From positions 295,419 to 359,418 of the forward strand of contig NZ_LANA01000002.1 of the NCBI RefSeq assembly GCF_012932795.1: DNA of 64,000 nucleotides, in the 5' to 3' direction. The notes beneath the pieces are model-generated. The model saw only the letters and a program-made list of their open reading frames with translations. It was not told the DNA's origin and ran no database searches. Source of the stretch: Candidatus Pelagibacter communis. Lineage in GTDB: Bacteria > Pseudomonadota > Alphaproteobacteria > Pelagibacterales > Pelagibacteraceae. Positions within the stretch are counted from its first letter, which is position 1, and every line of letters starts with the position of its first letter. Made by a program: the position numbers and the translations under genes. This document shows, in pieces, positions 34,182 to 42,027 of this stretch.

Positions 34182-36233
34182 ATGAAAAATAAAAATAATT
34201 ACGATTATTTATTATCAGATTTAACAAAATTAAATGGTGTAGGTAAAAAAACTATGGAGATTTTAAAGAAAAAAAAGGTTAATAATATTTTTGATCTTTT
34301 GTGGAGGCTACCTAAGTCATATACAGATAGAACATTTGTAACTAAAATATGTGATCTCCAAATAGGAAAAGTTCAAACTATTAGAATAGTTCCGTTAAAA
34401 TATCAGTTTCCAAGAGTTAGACATTTACCAAATAGAGTAAACTGTATTGATCAATCAGGGAAAATAGATTGTATTTTTTTTAATAGTTATGAAGGATACG
34501 TTAGAAAAATTTTACCATTAAATGAAGAAGTTACTATAAATGGAAAGGTTAATTCTTATAAAGGATGCTACCAAATAACAAATCCCACATATGTTTCTCA
34601 AGATAGTTCTTTAGTCGAAACTGTAGATAACAAGTATTCTTTAACAGAGGGAATTACAGAAAAAACTTACAATAAAATTATTAAGCAAATTTTACAAAAT
34701 TTACCAATATTAAATGAGTGGCATGAAAAAGATGTGTTAAAAAAATTCGATAATGAAAGTTGGAATAATTCAATAATTAAATTACATGATCCAACTAATA
34801 TAGAAAATTATAAAGCAAATTTTTACAAAAGATTAGCTTATGATGAAATTTTAGCATCCTTTTTAGTTAATTCTGAAATTAGAAAGAAAATTAAAAAAAT
34901 TAAGAAAATCTCAAAAAAATTTACAAAAAAAGCTCATAATGAAATTATCAATAAATTAAATTTTGATCTGACTAATGATCAAGAAAAAACTTTAAATGAA
35001 ATAAATATAGATCTAAATTCAAAATGTAAAATGTTTAGACTTCTGCAGGGTGATGTTGGTAGTGGAAAAACTATTGTTTCTTTAATTTCAGCCTTAAGTG
35101 TAATTAACTCTGGTTTTCAAGTAGCTTTAATGGCTCCTACAGAAATACTGGCAAGACAACATTTTATATTAGCAAAAAAATTATTTCCTAAAAATATATC
35201 AATAGAGCTACTATCAAGCAAAAGTGAAAATATAGAAAAGAAAAAAATTATTAAAGAACTTAAATCTAATAAAATTAACATGGTTTTTTCTACTCATGCA
35301 ATTTTCCAAAAAAAAATAATTTTTGCAAATTTAGGTTACATTATTATTGACGAACAACATAAGTTTGGTGTTAGACAAAGAAAACTTCTATCAGACAAAG
35401 GTGGTGATAATTGTGATGTACTTTTAATGTCAGCAACACCAATACCAAGAACTTTAACTATGTCTGTTTATGGGGACATGGATGTTTCTATTATCAAAGA
35501 AAAGCCAAGCAATAGAAAAGAGGTTAAGACTTATAGCAAGTTAGAAAATAAGATAGATGATGTTATTAAATTTGTTAAAAAAGAAATAAAAGAAGGTAAT
35601 CAAGTTTTTTGGGTGTGTCCATTAATAGAAGAGTCTAAAAAGTTAGACCATCAATCATCGGTTAAAAAATATAAATTTCTTAATAAAATATTTCCTAACG
35701 ATGTTGCATTAATTCATGGGAAAGTTGCAAATGATGAAAAAGAAGAGATTTTAAAAAAATTTTTAGATAAAGAATACTCGATTTTGGTATCAACAACAAT
35801 TATAGAAGTTGGTATCGACTTTCCCAATGCTAATGTAATAATAATTGAAAATGCAAATAAATTTGGATTATCCCAACTACATCAATTAAGGGGAAGAGTT
35901 GGTAGAGGAATAAAGCAGGCTAGTTGCATACTTATGTTTAAATCTAATTTAAGTGCTAATGCAAAAAAGAGAATTAACATTTTAAAGAATTCAAATGATG
36001 GATTTGAAATTTCTGAAGAAGACATGAAATTAAGAGGTTTTGGTGATTTATTAGGATTTAAACAAAGTGGTCTTAAAAATTTTAGATTGGCTGATCCTAT
36101 TCAAAACGAAGATTTATTTTTAATGGCTGAAAAACAAATTCGAAAAATAGAAATGGAAAACATAAATATTGATAAATATAAAGCATTACTTAAATTGTAT
36201 GATCAGGCTGATATTATTAACGATATGGTTTAG
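34182..36233 (+). CDS. recG: ATP-dependent DNA helicase RecG
   Basis: This 683-residue helicase has an N-terminal wedge OB domain (residues about 50-160), then LLQGDVGSGKTIVSLISALSV (Walker A), ALMAPTEILARQHF (Ia), YIIIDEQHKFGVRQRKLL (DEQH), LLMSATPIPRTL (III), STTIIEVGIDFPNANV (V) and LHQLRGRVGRGIKQASCIL (VI). It remodels stalled forks and branched recombination intermediates. Its 3' end overlaps the converging DUF502 gene by 4 bases. Confidence 0.97.
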   Translation: MKNKNNYDYLLSDLTKLNGVGKKTMEILKKKKVNNIFDLLWRLPKSYTDRTFVTKICDLQIGKVQTIRIVPLKYQFPRVRHLPNRVNCIDQSGKIDCIFFNSYEGYVRKILPLNEEVTINGKVNSYKGCYQITNPTYVSQDSSLVETVDNKYSLTEGITEKTYNKIIKQILQNLPILNEWHEKDVLKKFDNESWNNSIIKLHDPTNIENYKANFYKRLAYDEILASFLVNSEIRKKIKKIKKISKKFTKKAHNEIINKLNFDLTNDQEKTLNEINIDLNSKCKMFRLLQGDVGSGKTIVSLISALSVINSGFQVALMAPTEILARQHFILAKKLFPKNISIELLSSKSENIEKKKIIKELKSNKINMVFSTHAIFQKKIIFANLGYIIIDEQHKFGVRQRKLLSDKGGDNCDVLLMSATPIPRTLTMSVYGDMDVSIIKEKPSNRKEVKTYSKLENKIDDVIKFVKKEIKEGNQVFWVCPLIEESKKLDHQSSVKKYKFLNKIFPNDVALIHGKVANDEKEEILKKFLDKEYSILVSTTIIEVGIDFPNANVIIIENANKFGLSQLHQLRGRVGRGIKQASCILMFKSNLSANAKKRINILKNSNDGFEISEEDMKLRGFGDLLGFKQSGLKNFRLADPIQNEDLFLMAEKQIRKIEMENINIDKYKALLKLYDQADIINDMV

Positions 36234-36844
36234 ACTTTTTGTTTAGATGTACCTGCTGAAACAATAAATTTAGAAGCTTCTTCAAATGACATATCTAAAT
36301 AAATTAAATCATCTTTCGGTATCATTAACAAAAAACCACTTGTTGGATTTGGAGTTGTGGGAACAAAAACATTTATAAGATTTTGATTTGTTTTATTTTT
36401 AATTTCACCAGTATTTTCTTTTGTAGCAAAACCTACAGCCCAAGACCCTTTTCTTGGATACTCAACTAAAACAACACTTTTTTTATTACCTTCTTGATTT
36501 CTAAAAGAATCAGTCATTTGACCAATGGCTGAGTAAATAGTTCGTAAAATAGGAATTCTTTTAAATAAATCGTCAATAATCTGTAAAAATTTTTTACCTA
36601 AAAAGGATAAAGAAAGACCACCTACGATAGTGATAAAAATAATTGTTAAAATTATTTCCACACCTGGTATAGCATAAGGAAGATATGTGTTTGGATTTAA
36701 ACCAGATGGAACTAATGTGGCTGAAAGATTAATCAGGAATTTACTTAGGTAAAGAGTAAATCCTATTGGTATAAGGACAATAACTCCCGTTACAAAGTAG
36801 TTTCTTAATTTTAAAGCAATAGATTTTTTTTTCTTATTGGACAT
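36230..36844 (-). CDS. DUF502-family membrane protein
   Basis: This protein of about 204 residues has two N-terminal membrane segments (YFVTGVIVLIPIGFTLYLSKFLI and IILTIIFITIVGGLSLSFLG), then FKRIPILRTIYSAIGQMTDSFRN, VVLVEYPRKGSWAVGFATKENTG and NVFVPTTPNPTSGFLLMIPKDDL, the DUF502 signature. Its function is not known. ATG 36844 (MSNKKKKS) is preferred to the longer ATG start at 36877, which would give a non-conserved leader. A 25-codon frame lies just upstream. Confidence 0.86.
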   Translation of the reverse strand: MSNKKKKSIALKLRNYFVTGVIVLIPIGFTLYLSKFLINLSATLVPSGLNPNTYLPYAIPGVEIILTIIFITIVGGLSLSFLGKKFLQIIDDLFKRIPILRTIYSAIGQMTDSFRNQEGNKKSVVLVEYPRKGSWAVGFATKENTGEIKNKTNQNLINVFVPTTPNPTSGFLLMIPKDDLIYLDMSFEEASKFIVSAGTSKQKV

Positions 36845-36851
36845 AGAATAT

Positions 36852-36929
36852 TTAATGATAACTTGAATAAATAACAAATGAAACTGATATAATAAACAGG
36901 ATAGCTAAAATTTTATTGTTTAAATTCAT
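36852..36929 (-). CDS. Possible 25-residue membrane microprotein
   Basis: A minus-strand frame of 25 codons, upstream of the DUF502 gene, codes a polar start (MNLNNK), one hydrophobic segment (ILAILFIISVSFVIY) and a short polar tail (SSYH). Its stop is 7 bases before the preferred DUF502 start. The composition fits a single-span peptide, but in AT-rich DNA such frames arise by chance. Kept as a tentative call. Confidence 0.3.
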   Translation of the reverse strand: MNLNNKILAILFIISVSFVIYSSYH

Positions 36930-36968
36930 TGTTTTTTATAGTTATATAAATATCAAAATTTTATTAAA

Positions 36969-37796
36969 ATGAATAGAAGAAAATTTTTAGGTTATATGGG
37001 TTGCGGGTGTTCTGGATTAATAATGAATGCGTGCTCTACAACACCAATTACTGAAAGAAGACAATTTAAGATAATTCCCGAATCAAAATTAAATGCTCAG
37101 GCAGCTGAAATCTATGAAAAGGTTAAAAAAAAAGAAAAAATGAGCAAAGATATAAAAACTCTTAATGAAATTAAAACTATTGGAAAAAGAATGGAGGATT
37201 CAATTTCAGAATATTTTTACAAAACTGGAATTGATGATCCAACAGTAAATTTTGATTGGGAATATATTTTAATTGATAACAAGAAAATAAAAAATGCTTG
37301 GTGTATGCCTGGTGGTAAAATTGCTGTTTATACAGGGATTTTAGATGTTACAAAAAATACTGATGGTTTAGCTTCAGTTATGGGTCATGAAATAGCTCAC
37401 GCTGTTGCAAAACACTCTGTAGAGAGAGCTAGTAGAGGTGTACTTTTAAATACAAGCACTCAACTTATTGATATCTTTTCTGGTGGTAAATTATCTCAAG
37501 TAAATAGAGTAACAGGTATGAATACAGTGGGGCTTCTTTCTCAGATTGGTATAATGAATCCTTTTTCAAGAACACAAGAAAGTGAAGCTGATTATTTAGG
37601 AATGATCTTTGCTTCTTTATCGGGCTATGATGTTAGAGAAACTAAAAAATTGTGGGAAAGAATGAAAGCAGCGAATAAAGGTAAAGAGCCACCACAGTTT
37701 ATGAGCACACATCCGTCCTCCTCTAAAAGAATAAAAGATCTTACAGAGTGGGAAAATGGAATAATATTAGATTATCCCCCTATTAAAATAAGTTAG
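36969..37796 (+). CDS. M48-family zinc metalloprotease, exported
   Basis: This 275-residue peptidase has an N-terminal signal with a twin-arginine-like MNRRKFLGYMG and a lipobox-like region before Cys22 (IMNACSTT), so it is probably a lipoprotein exported by Tat or Sec. The catalytic zinc motif is SVMGHEIAHAVAKHS (HExxH) and the third ligand lies in EADYLGMIFA. Members are quality-control proteases of the periplasm (BepA or LoiP type) and clear misfolded outer-membrane proteins. Its 3' end precedes a truncated tRNA-Lys copy, the left border of a cassette. Confidence 0.9.
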   Translation: MNRRKFLGYMGCGCSGLIMNACSTTPITERRQFKIIPESKLNAQAAEIYEKVKKKEKMSKDIKTLNEIKTIGKRMEDSISEYFYKTGIDDPTVNFDWEYILIDNKKIKNAWCMPGGKIAVYTGILDVTKNTDGLASVMGHEIAHAVAKHSVERASRGVLLNTSTQLIDIFSGGKLSQVNRVTGMNTVGLLSQIGIMNPFSRTQESEADYLGMIFASLSGYDVRETKKLWERMKAANKGKEPPQFMSTHPSSSKRIKDLTEWENGIILDYPPIKIS

Positions 37797-37807
37797 GAAT
37801 TATTTAG

Positions 37808-37852
37808 TGGTGAGCCCTGATGGACTCGAACCATCGACCCATTCCTTAAAAG
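37808..37852 (-). repeat. Truncated tRNA-Lys copy, candidate attR
   Basis: These 45 bases are identical to 39586-39630, the 3' half of the complete tRNA-Lys (from the anticodon loop to the CCA end). The 5' half is missing: after 37852 the sequence turns to unrelated repeats. A 3' fragment of a tRNA gene lying one island-length away from the whole gene is the usual footprint of integration at a tRNA by a tyrosine recombinase. It is not a functional tRNA. Confidence 0.9.
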
Positions 37853-38142
37853 ATAATTACACAACAACATAATTTCCAATTTAAAAGAAAAAACCTTCGT
37901 TTAACGTTAGTATGAGCCAATTAAAAGTTAACAAACACGTAAAATCTAAATTATAAAACCGTACACTTTTCGTACACTCAGATTTTTCAATTTTGAATAA
38001 AAGTGTGCGAAAAGGAATTACACAACAGGTGTGCGAAAAATTAGAGTGTTTTTTAAAAGTGTGCGTTTTTTTGATGTGTAGTTCCTTGTGGAGGAATTAC
38101 TTGCTGAGTAGTTCCTAGTCATTCAACTCTTGCTATTTGATA
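37853..38142. other. Left end of the cassette with short repeats
   Basis: This 290-bp non-coding stretch holds the 7-mer GTGTGCG three times on the plus strand (38003-38009, 38029-38035, 38059-38065) and its relative CGTACAC twice (37960-37966, 37971-37977). AATTACACAACA occurs at 37855-37866 and 38016-38027. An imperfect inverted repeat GTAGTTCC/GGAATTAC lies at 38078-38100. The pattern resembles integrase arm-type sites next to an att core. No gene is seen. Confidence 0.6.
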
Positions 38143-38853
38143 TTAATATTTATCATATTTTTTTTTCATTTTTTTTATCATAGCTTTTAATGATTTTTTT
38201 GCATCTGGTAGTAATGCGGTATTATTAATGAGATCATCGTTATCACTTCCTTTAATCAAGTTAATATATTTAATAGCCATTTTGTAATCTTTTTTTACAC
38301 CTTGACCATTTGAATACATAGCTATCACTTGTGCAACTGCTGGAATAAATTTATTATCAGCTGCCATCTTATAAAATTTAAATGCTTTTTTATCATCTTT
38401 TTTGACACCATATTCATCAAAAATATTTGATTTGCTGTCATACATATTGCCCAACTGGAATGTTGAAGAAAAATCTCCCTTTTTTCCAGCCATTTCCAAA
38501 TACTTAACACCTTTTTTAATATCTTTTTTTTTTAATAAACCATCCATATAAAATTTTTTAGCTAAAAAATAATAACTAGTAGATTGATATTTATGTTTTT
38601 TTTTAATACTTAAATTATGATACTTGTAACTTGCTTTAAGATTTACAGGGACGCCATCACCATTAAAATACATCATAGCTAAATTAAAATAGGCTTTACC
38701 ATAACCTTTCTTTGCAGATAATTTCCACCATTTCATTGCTTTAGAATAATCAACTGCAAAATCTTCACCAGCCCAATAATTAAAAGCAATCAGATGTTGT
38801 GCCTCTGCATCACCTTTTTTTGCTTTTATAATTAATTTATCAAGTTCAGTCAT
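38143..38853 (-). CDS. Sel1-repeat protein (cassette cargo 2)
   Basis: This 236-residue protein consists of Sel1-like helical repeats: AKKGDAEAQHLIAFNYW, YSKAMKWWKLSAKKGYGKAYFNLAMMYFNGDGVP, KKGVKYLEMAGKKGDFSSTFQLGNMYD, DKKAFKFYKMAADNKFIPAVAQVIAMYSNGQGV. About five units are visible. No signal peptide is seen, so it is cytosolic. Sel1 proteins act as scaffolds for protein contacts. ATG 38853 is chosen over the upstream GTG. It shares a 12-base G-rich leader with the other cargo gene. It lies between the cassette's unknown gene and its left end. Confidence 0.85.
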   Translation of the reverse strand: MTELDKLIIKAKKGDAEAQHLIAFNYWAGEDFAVDYSKAMKWWKLSAKKGYGKAYFNLAMMYFNGDGVPVNLKASYKYHNLSIKKKHKYQSTSYYFLAKKFYMDGLLKKKDIKKGVKYLEMAGKKGDFSSTFQLGNMYDSKSNIFDEYGVKKDDKKAFKFYKMAADNKFIPAVAQVIAMYSNGQGVKKDYKMAIKYINLIKGSDNDDLINNTALLPDAKKSLKAMIKKMKKKYDKY

Positions 38854-38871
38854 CACCCCACCATATTAGAT

Positions 38872-39480
38872 TTATCCTAAAGTACTTATTAATTTGTTAA
38901 TTTTTTTATATAAAATTATTTCATCATCTGAATTATTCATAGATAGTTTTTCATTTAAACCTAGTTTTTTTTTTAAAATATTATCTAAAAAAAGTTCAGC
39001 TTTATTTAGACTTTTAAAGGTTTTATTTAAAAAAGAATACTCGCCAGACTGGGCTTCAAAATCTTCATACCAAAATGAAATAAAATATGTTGAATTAACT
39101 TTAGAAAAAATTATATGAAAAGCATAAGCAGCAGCTAAGTCAATTTCATCAATAATAACTGAAAATTCATATTTTTTTTTTGGGTTAATTAATTTAAAAT
39201 TACTATTGATTGAAGGCAGCAAAGATCCTTTTTCTTCTAAATCTTTCCAATGCTCTATGAGGTTATTTTCTTTATTGTAAAGATAATTTAATATTTCATC
39301 ATAAGTTTTTTTACCATTAAATTTACTAGAACACGCAACTAATAAAAAAACGCCTGCTTCTAAAAGTATTAGGTTATGCCAAGTGTTTGGTTTAGTAGGC
39401 TTTTTGTTAAATTCAATCAATCCTATAAAATCTTTTAAGCTAAAATTGTCTTTAAAATATTTTAATTTGTTATTCTTCAT
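38872..39480 (-). CDS. Unknown protein, 202 residues (cassette cargo 1)
   Basis: No family is recognised. The protein starts MKNNKLKYFKDNFSLKDFIGLIEFNKKP, with a mild hydrophobic patch (LILLEAGVFLLVAC, about 39-52) and a more polar C-terminal half with WYEDFEAQSGEYSF and a long helical lysine-rich end. No signal peptide or metal motif is clear. It ends 18 bases before the Sel1 gene start and is preceded by the same GGTGGGGTGATG leader. It is translated towards the truncated tRNA copy. Confidence 0.7.
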   Translation of the reverse strand: MKNNKLKYFKDNFSLKDFIGLIEFNKKPTKPNTWHNLILLEAGVFLLVACSSKFNGKKTYDEILNYLYNKENNLIEHWKDLEEKGSLLPSINSNFKLINPKKKYEFSVIIDEIDLAAAYAFHIIFSKVNSTYFISFWYEDFEAQSGEYSFLNKTFKSLNKAELFLDNILKKKLGLNEKLSMNNSDDEIILYKKINKLISTLG

Positions 39481-39489
39481 CACCCCACC
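39478..39489 (-). promoter_or_regulatory. Shared G-rich translation leader before cargo 1 (second copy at 38851-38862)
   Basis: On the minus strand GGTGGGGTGATG contains the start codon of the unknown protein at its end. The same twelve bases are found at 38862-38851 around the Sel1 gene start. Five to six G in a row are rare in this genome and the G-rich block takes the place of a ribosome-binding site. The reuse suggests the two genes are expressed by the same signal, or derive from a common gene-capture event. Confidence 0.55.
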
Positions 39490-39585
39490 CTAACAAACAA
39501 ATCACAAGGTGTACACTTGGTCAACACTTTGACTAGTTTTATTGGGATTTTTTGAATGACGTAGAACCGTCGACGTCGAATATTT

Positions 39586-39661
<76 letters not shown>

Positions 39662-39857
39662 ACATAAAAAAAACCAAAGTTGAAATCAAAGTTTTTTATC
39701 TAATTTCAAAAAAAAACTTTTGGTGAAGTCTCCTTTAAAATTTTTAAATTTCTTTACACTTAAAAATTTAAATAATAAAAAAAATTAAAACTTGGATAAT
39801 TTTTATTACCAAAAAACATTCTTTATTGCATAACTTCAGAAATTGCAAATATTAAAA

Positions 39858-40970
39858 TTACAACTTATCAATGTATTCATCATGAAATTTATCAAATGTT
39901 CCTTTTTTGATATTTTCTCTAATTGCAGACATTAATTCTTGATAAAAATTGATATTATGAAGAGTAAGAAGTGTAGATCCCAATATTTCATTAGTATTAA
40001 AAAGATGATTTAGATAATTTTTTGAATATTTGTTTAGGTTTAAATTTGAACAATTTATATCTAAGGGTTGGTTGTCATTTTTGAATTTATTATTTTTTAT
40101 ATTTAAGCGGCCTTGCCATGTAAATGCTAAACCTGTTCGACCTGACCTTGTTGGCATCACACAATCAAACATATCTATTCCACGTTTAACGGCACCTAAA
40201 ATATCAGTTGGAGTTCCAACGCCCATTAAGTATCTTGGTTTATTTTTAGGCATAGCTTCTTTAATTTCATCTAAGACTTGAAACATCTCATTTTGAGTTT
40301 CACCGACAGCTAAACCTCCTATTGCATAACCATCAAAACCAATTTTTTCTAATGCATTAAGTGATTTTAACCTTAGTTCTTTGAACAATCCACCCTGAAC
40401 AATTCCAAATAACCCTTTGTGTGGATTTGATCCAAAAGCAACCTTAGATCTTTCTGCCCAATAAATAGACAGTTCCATCGATTTTTTTATTATACTATGG
40501 TCAATTATTTTTTTGGGGCATTCATCCATAATCATTATAATATCTGAGTCTAAGCCTTTTTGTATTCTTATGCTTTCCTCAGGGCTTAATATAAATTTTT
40601 TACCATCTACATGCGAATTAAAAATTGCACCTTTTTCTCTATCGATTTTATTTAATTTTGAAAGAGACATAACTTGAAATCCACCTGAATCAGTAAGTAT
40701 TGGAAGTTTACAATTCATAAACTTATGAAGTCCACCGGCCAAAATTATTCTATCAATACCAGGTCGTATCATTAAATGATATGTATTTGATAATATTATT
40801 TCTGAACCGGTTTTTATAATATCATCAATTAAACAAGCTTTAACCGTAGCTTGTGTTCCAACAGGCATAAAGGCTGGAGTTTGAATATTTCCTCTATTAG
40901 TTGAAATTAAACCAGTTCGTGAAAATTTATCTCTGGTAATGACATTAAATTCAAAATTTTTTAATGCCAT
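39858..40970 (-). CDS. tgt: tRNA-guanine transglycosylase
   Basis: This 370-residue enzyme has PILTDSGGFQVMSLSKLNKI, FGIVQGGLFKELRLKS, YAIGGLAVGETQNEMFQVL, LMGVGTPTDILGAVKRGIDMFDCVMPTRSGRTG (nucleophile Asp and tRNA-binding loop). It swaps guanine at position 34 for preQ1 in tRNAs with GUN anticodons. The zinc site looks altered: where the family has CxCxxC this protein reads CSNLNLN (about residues 309-315), leaving one cysteine; the ligand His in LHNINFY is kept. It may still work without zinc. No queA gene is beside it. Confidence 0.9.
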   Translation of the reverse strand: MALKNFEFNVITRDKFSRTGLISTNRGNIQTPAFMPVGTQATVKACLIDDIIKTGSEIILSNTYHLMIRPGIDRIILAGGLHKFMNCKLPILTDSGGFQVMSLSKLNKIDREKGAIFNSHVDGKKFILSPEESIRIQKGLDSDIIMIMDECPKKIIDHSIIKKSMELSIYWAERSKVAFGSNPHKGLFGIVQGGLFKELRLKSLNALEKIGFDGYAIGGLAVGETQNEMFQVLDEIKEAMPKNKPRYLMGVGTPTDILGAVKRGIDMFDCVMPTRSGRTGLAFTWQGRLNIKNNKFKNDNQPLDINCSNLNLNKYSKNYLNHLFNTNEILGSTLLTLHNINFYQELMSAIRENIKKGTFDKFHDEYIDKL

Positions 40971-40985
40971 AAATATATAATTTTA

Positions 40986-41540
40986 TTATTTAAAACTAAT
41001 AATCATATCTGGCTCAGAGACAGAACCATTATTATTTTCATCACCTCTTTTAATTTTATCTATTAGCTCCATTCCTTCGATAACTTTTCCAAATACTGTA
41101 TATTGTCTATCTAAAAAAGATGCTTCTTTAAAACATATAAAAAATTGACTATTTGCACTGTTGGGATTTTGTGATCGAGCCATAGATAAAGTTCCTCTTT
41201 CGTGAGGCAAATCACTAAATTCTTCTTTAAGGTCAGGAAGTTCAGAACCACCTGTTCCTGCCCTTCTTAAGTCAAAGTCTTCATTTAAAGAATTACCAAA
41301 TTTTACATCACCTGTTTGGGCCATAAAACCATCTATTACTCTGTGAAAAACAACACCATTATATTTGCCCTCACTAGCAAGTTGTTTAATTCTCTTAACA
41401 TGGTTAGGTGCAATTTTATCAAAAAGTTCAATCTTTACTTCTCCACTTTTTAGTTTTAAAATCATTATATTCTCCTTTGCTATTATATTATTAGTTAGTG
41501 TAAAAAATAAGATTAATAATTTTATTAGAAATTTATTCAT
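40986..41540 (-). CDS. Cyclophilin-type peptidyl-prolyl isomerase, exported
   Basis: This 184-residue protein has a signal peptide (IKLLILFFTLTNNIIAKEN) and a cyclophilin domain: GVVFHRVIDGFMAQTGDVKFG, SMARSQNPNSANSQFFICFKEASFLDRQYTVFGKVIEGMELIDKI. The active residues of the family (R, F, M, Q, F) are all present in these blocks. It helps fold periplasmic proteins. It overlaps coaD by 8 bases in a five-gene leftward run from ssb to tgt. Confidence 0.92.
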   Translation of the reverse strand: MNKFLIKLLILFFTLTNNIIAKENIMILKLKSGEVKIELFDKIAPNHVKRIKQLASEGKYNGVVFHRVIDGFMAQTGDVKFGNSLNEDFDLRRAGTGGSELPDLKEEFSDLPHERGTLSMARSQNPNSANSQFFICFKEASFLDRQYTVFGKVIEGMELIDKIKRGDENNNGSVSEPDMIISFK

Positions 41541-42027
41541 ATTTTTCTTTTAAAGACTTTATTGTATTTTTTGTAGTAAATTTTTTGATATCACCATTTA
41601 ATCTAACAATTTCTTTAACAAATCTTGAAGAGATAATCTGATTTTCAACATCAGACATTAAAAAAATTGTTTCTATGTTACTATTAAGTTTTCTGTTCAT
41701 TCCAGCTAATTGGAACTCGTATTCAAAATCAGATACTGCTCTTAAACCTCTAAGAATAATATTAGATTTATATTTTTTGCATAAATCGGTTGTTAGAGAT
41801 GTGAAAGAAATAACTTCAATTTTTTTTTTATCAAACTTTAAATCAACAAAAAGTGCTTTTTTAATCAATTCAATTCTTTCCAAAGAATTGAAAAGATAAT
41901 TCTTATTAGTTCCATCAGAAGCTGCTATAACTAATTTATCAAATAGTTTTAGAGCTTTTTTTATTACATCAATATGACCGAAAGTAATTGGATCGAATGT
42001 ACCTGGGTATATAACTACTTTTTTCAT
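41533..42027 (-). CDS. coaD: Phosphopantetheine adenylyltransferase
   Basis: This 164-residue nucleotidyltransferase has VIYPGTFDPITFGHIDVIKKA (the HxGH-type motif TFGH) near its N-terminus and the family blocks ILRGLRAVSDFEYEFQLAGMNRKL and ISSRFVKEIVRLNGDI. It transfers AMP to 4'-phosphopantetheine in coenzyme A synthesis. It starts on the last base of the gyrA stop and overlaps the isomerase gene downstream. Confidence 0.96.
   Translation of the reverse strand: MKKVVIYPGTFDPITFGHIDVIKKALKLFDKLVIAASDGTNKNYLFNSLERIELIKKALFVDLKFDKKKIEVISFTSLTTDLCKKYKSNIILRGLRAVSDFEYEFQLAGMNRKLNSNIETIFLMSDVENQIISSRFVKEIVRLNGDIKKFTTKNTIKSLKEKYE

Noticed and set aside
37808..37852. A second functional tRNA gene
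   Set aside because: Only the 3' 45 bases are present; the acceptor 5' strand and D arm are missing.
39662..39857. ACCAAAGTT / AACTTTTGGT inverted pair as a terminator
   Set aside because: The arms are about 40 bases apart with a bulge and the loop is unstructured; no T run follows the stem in a useful orientation.
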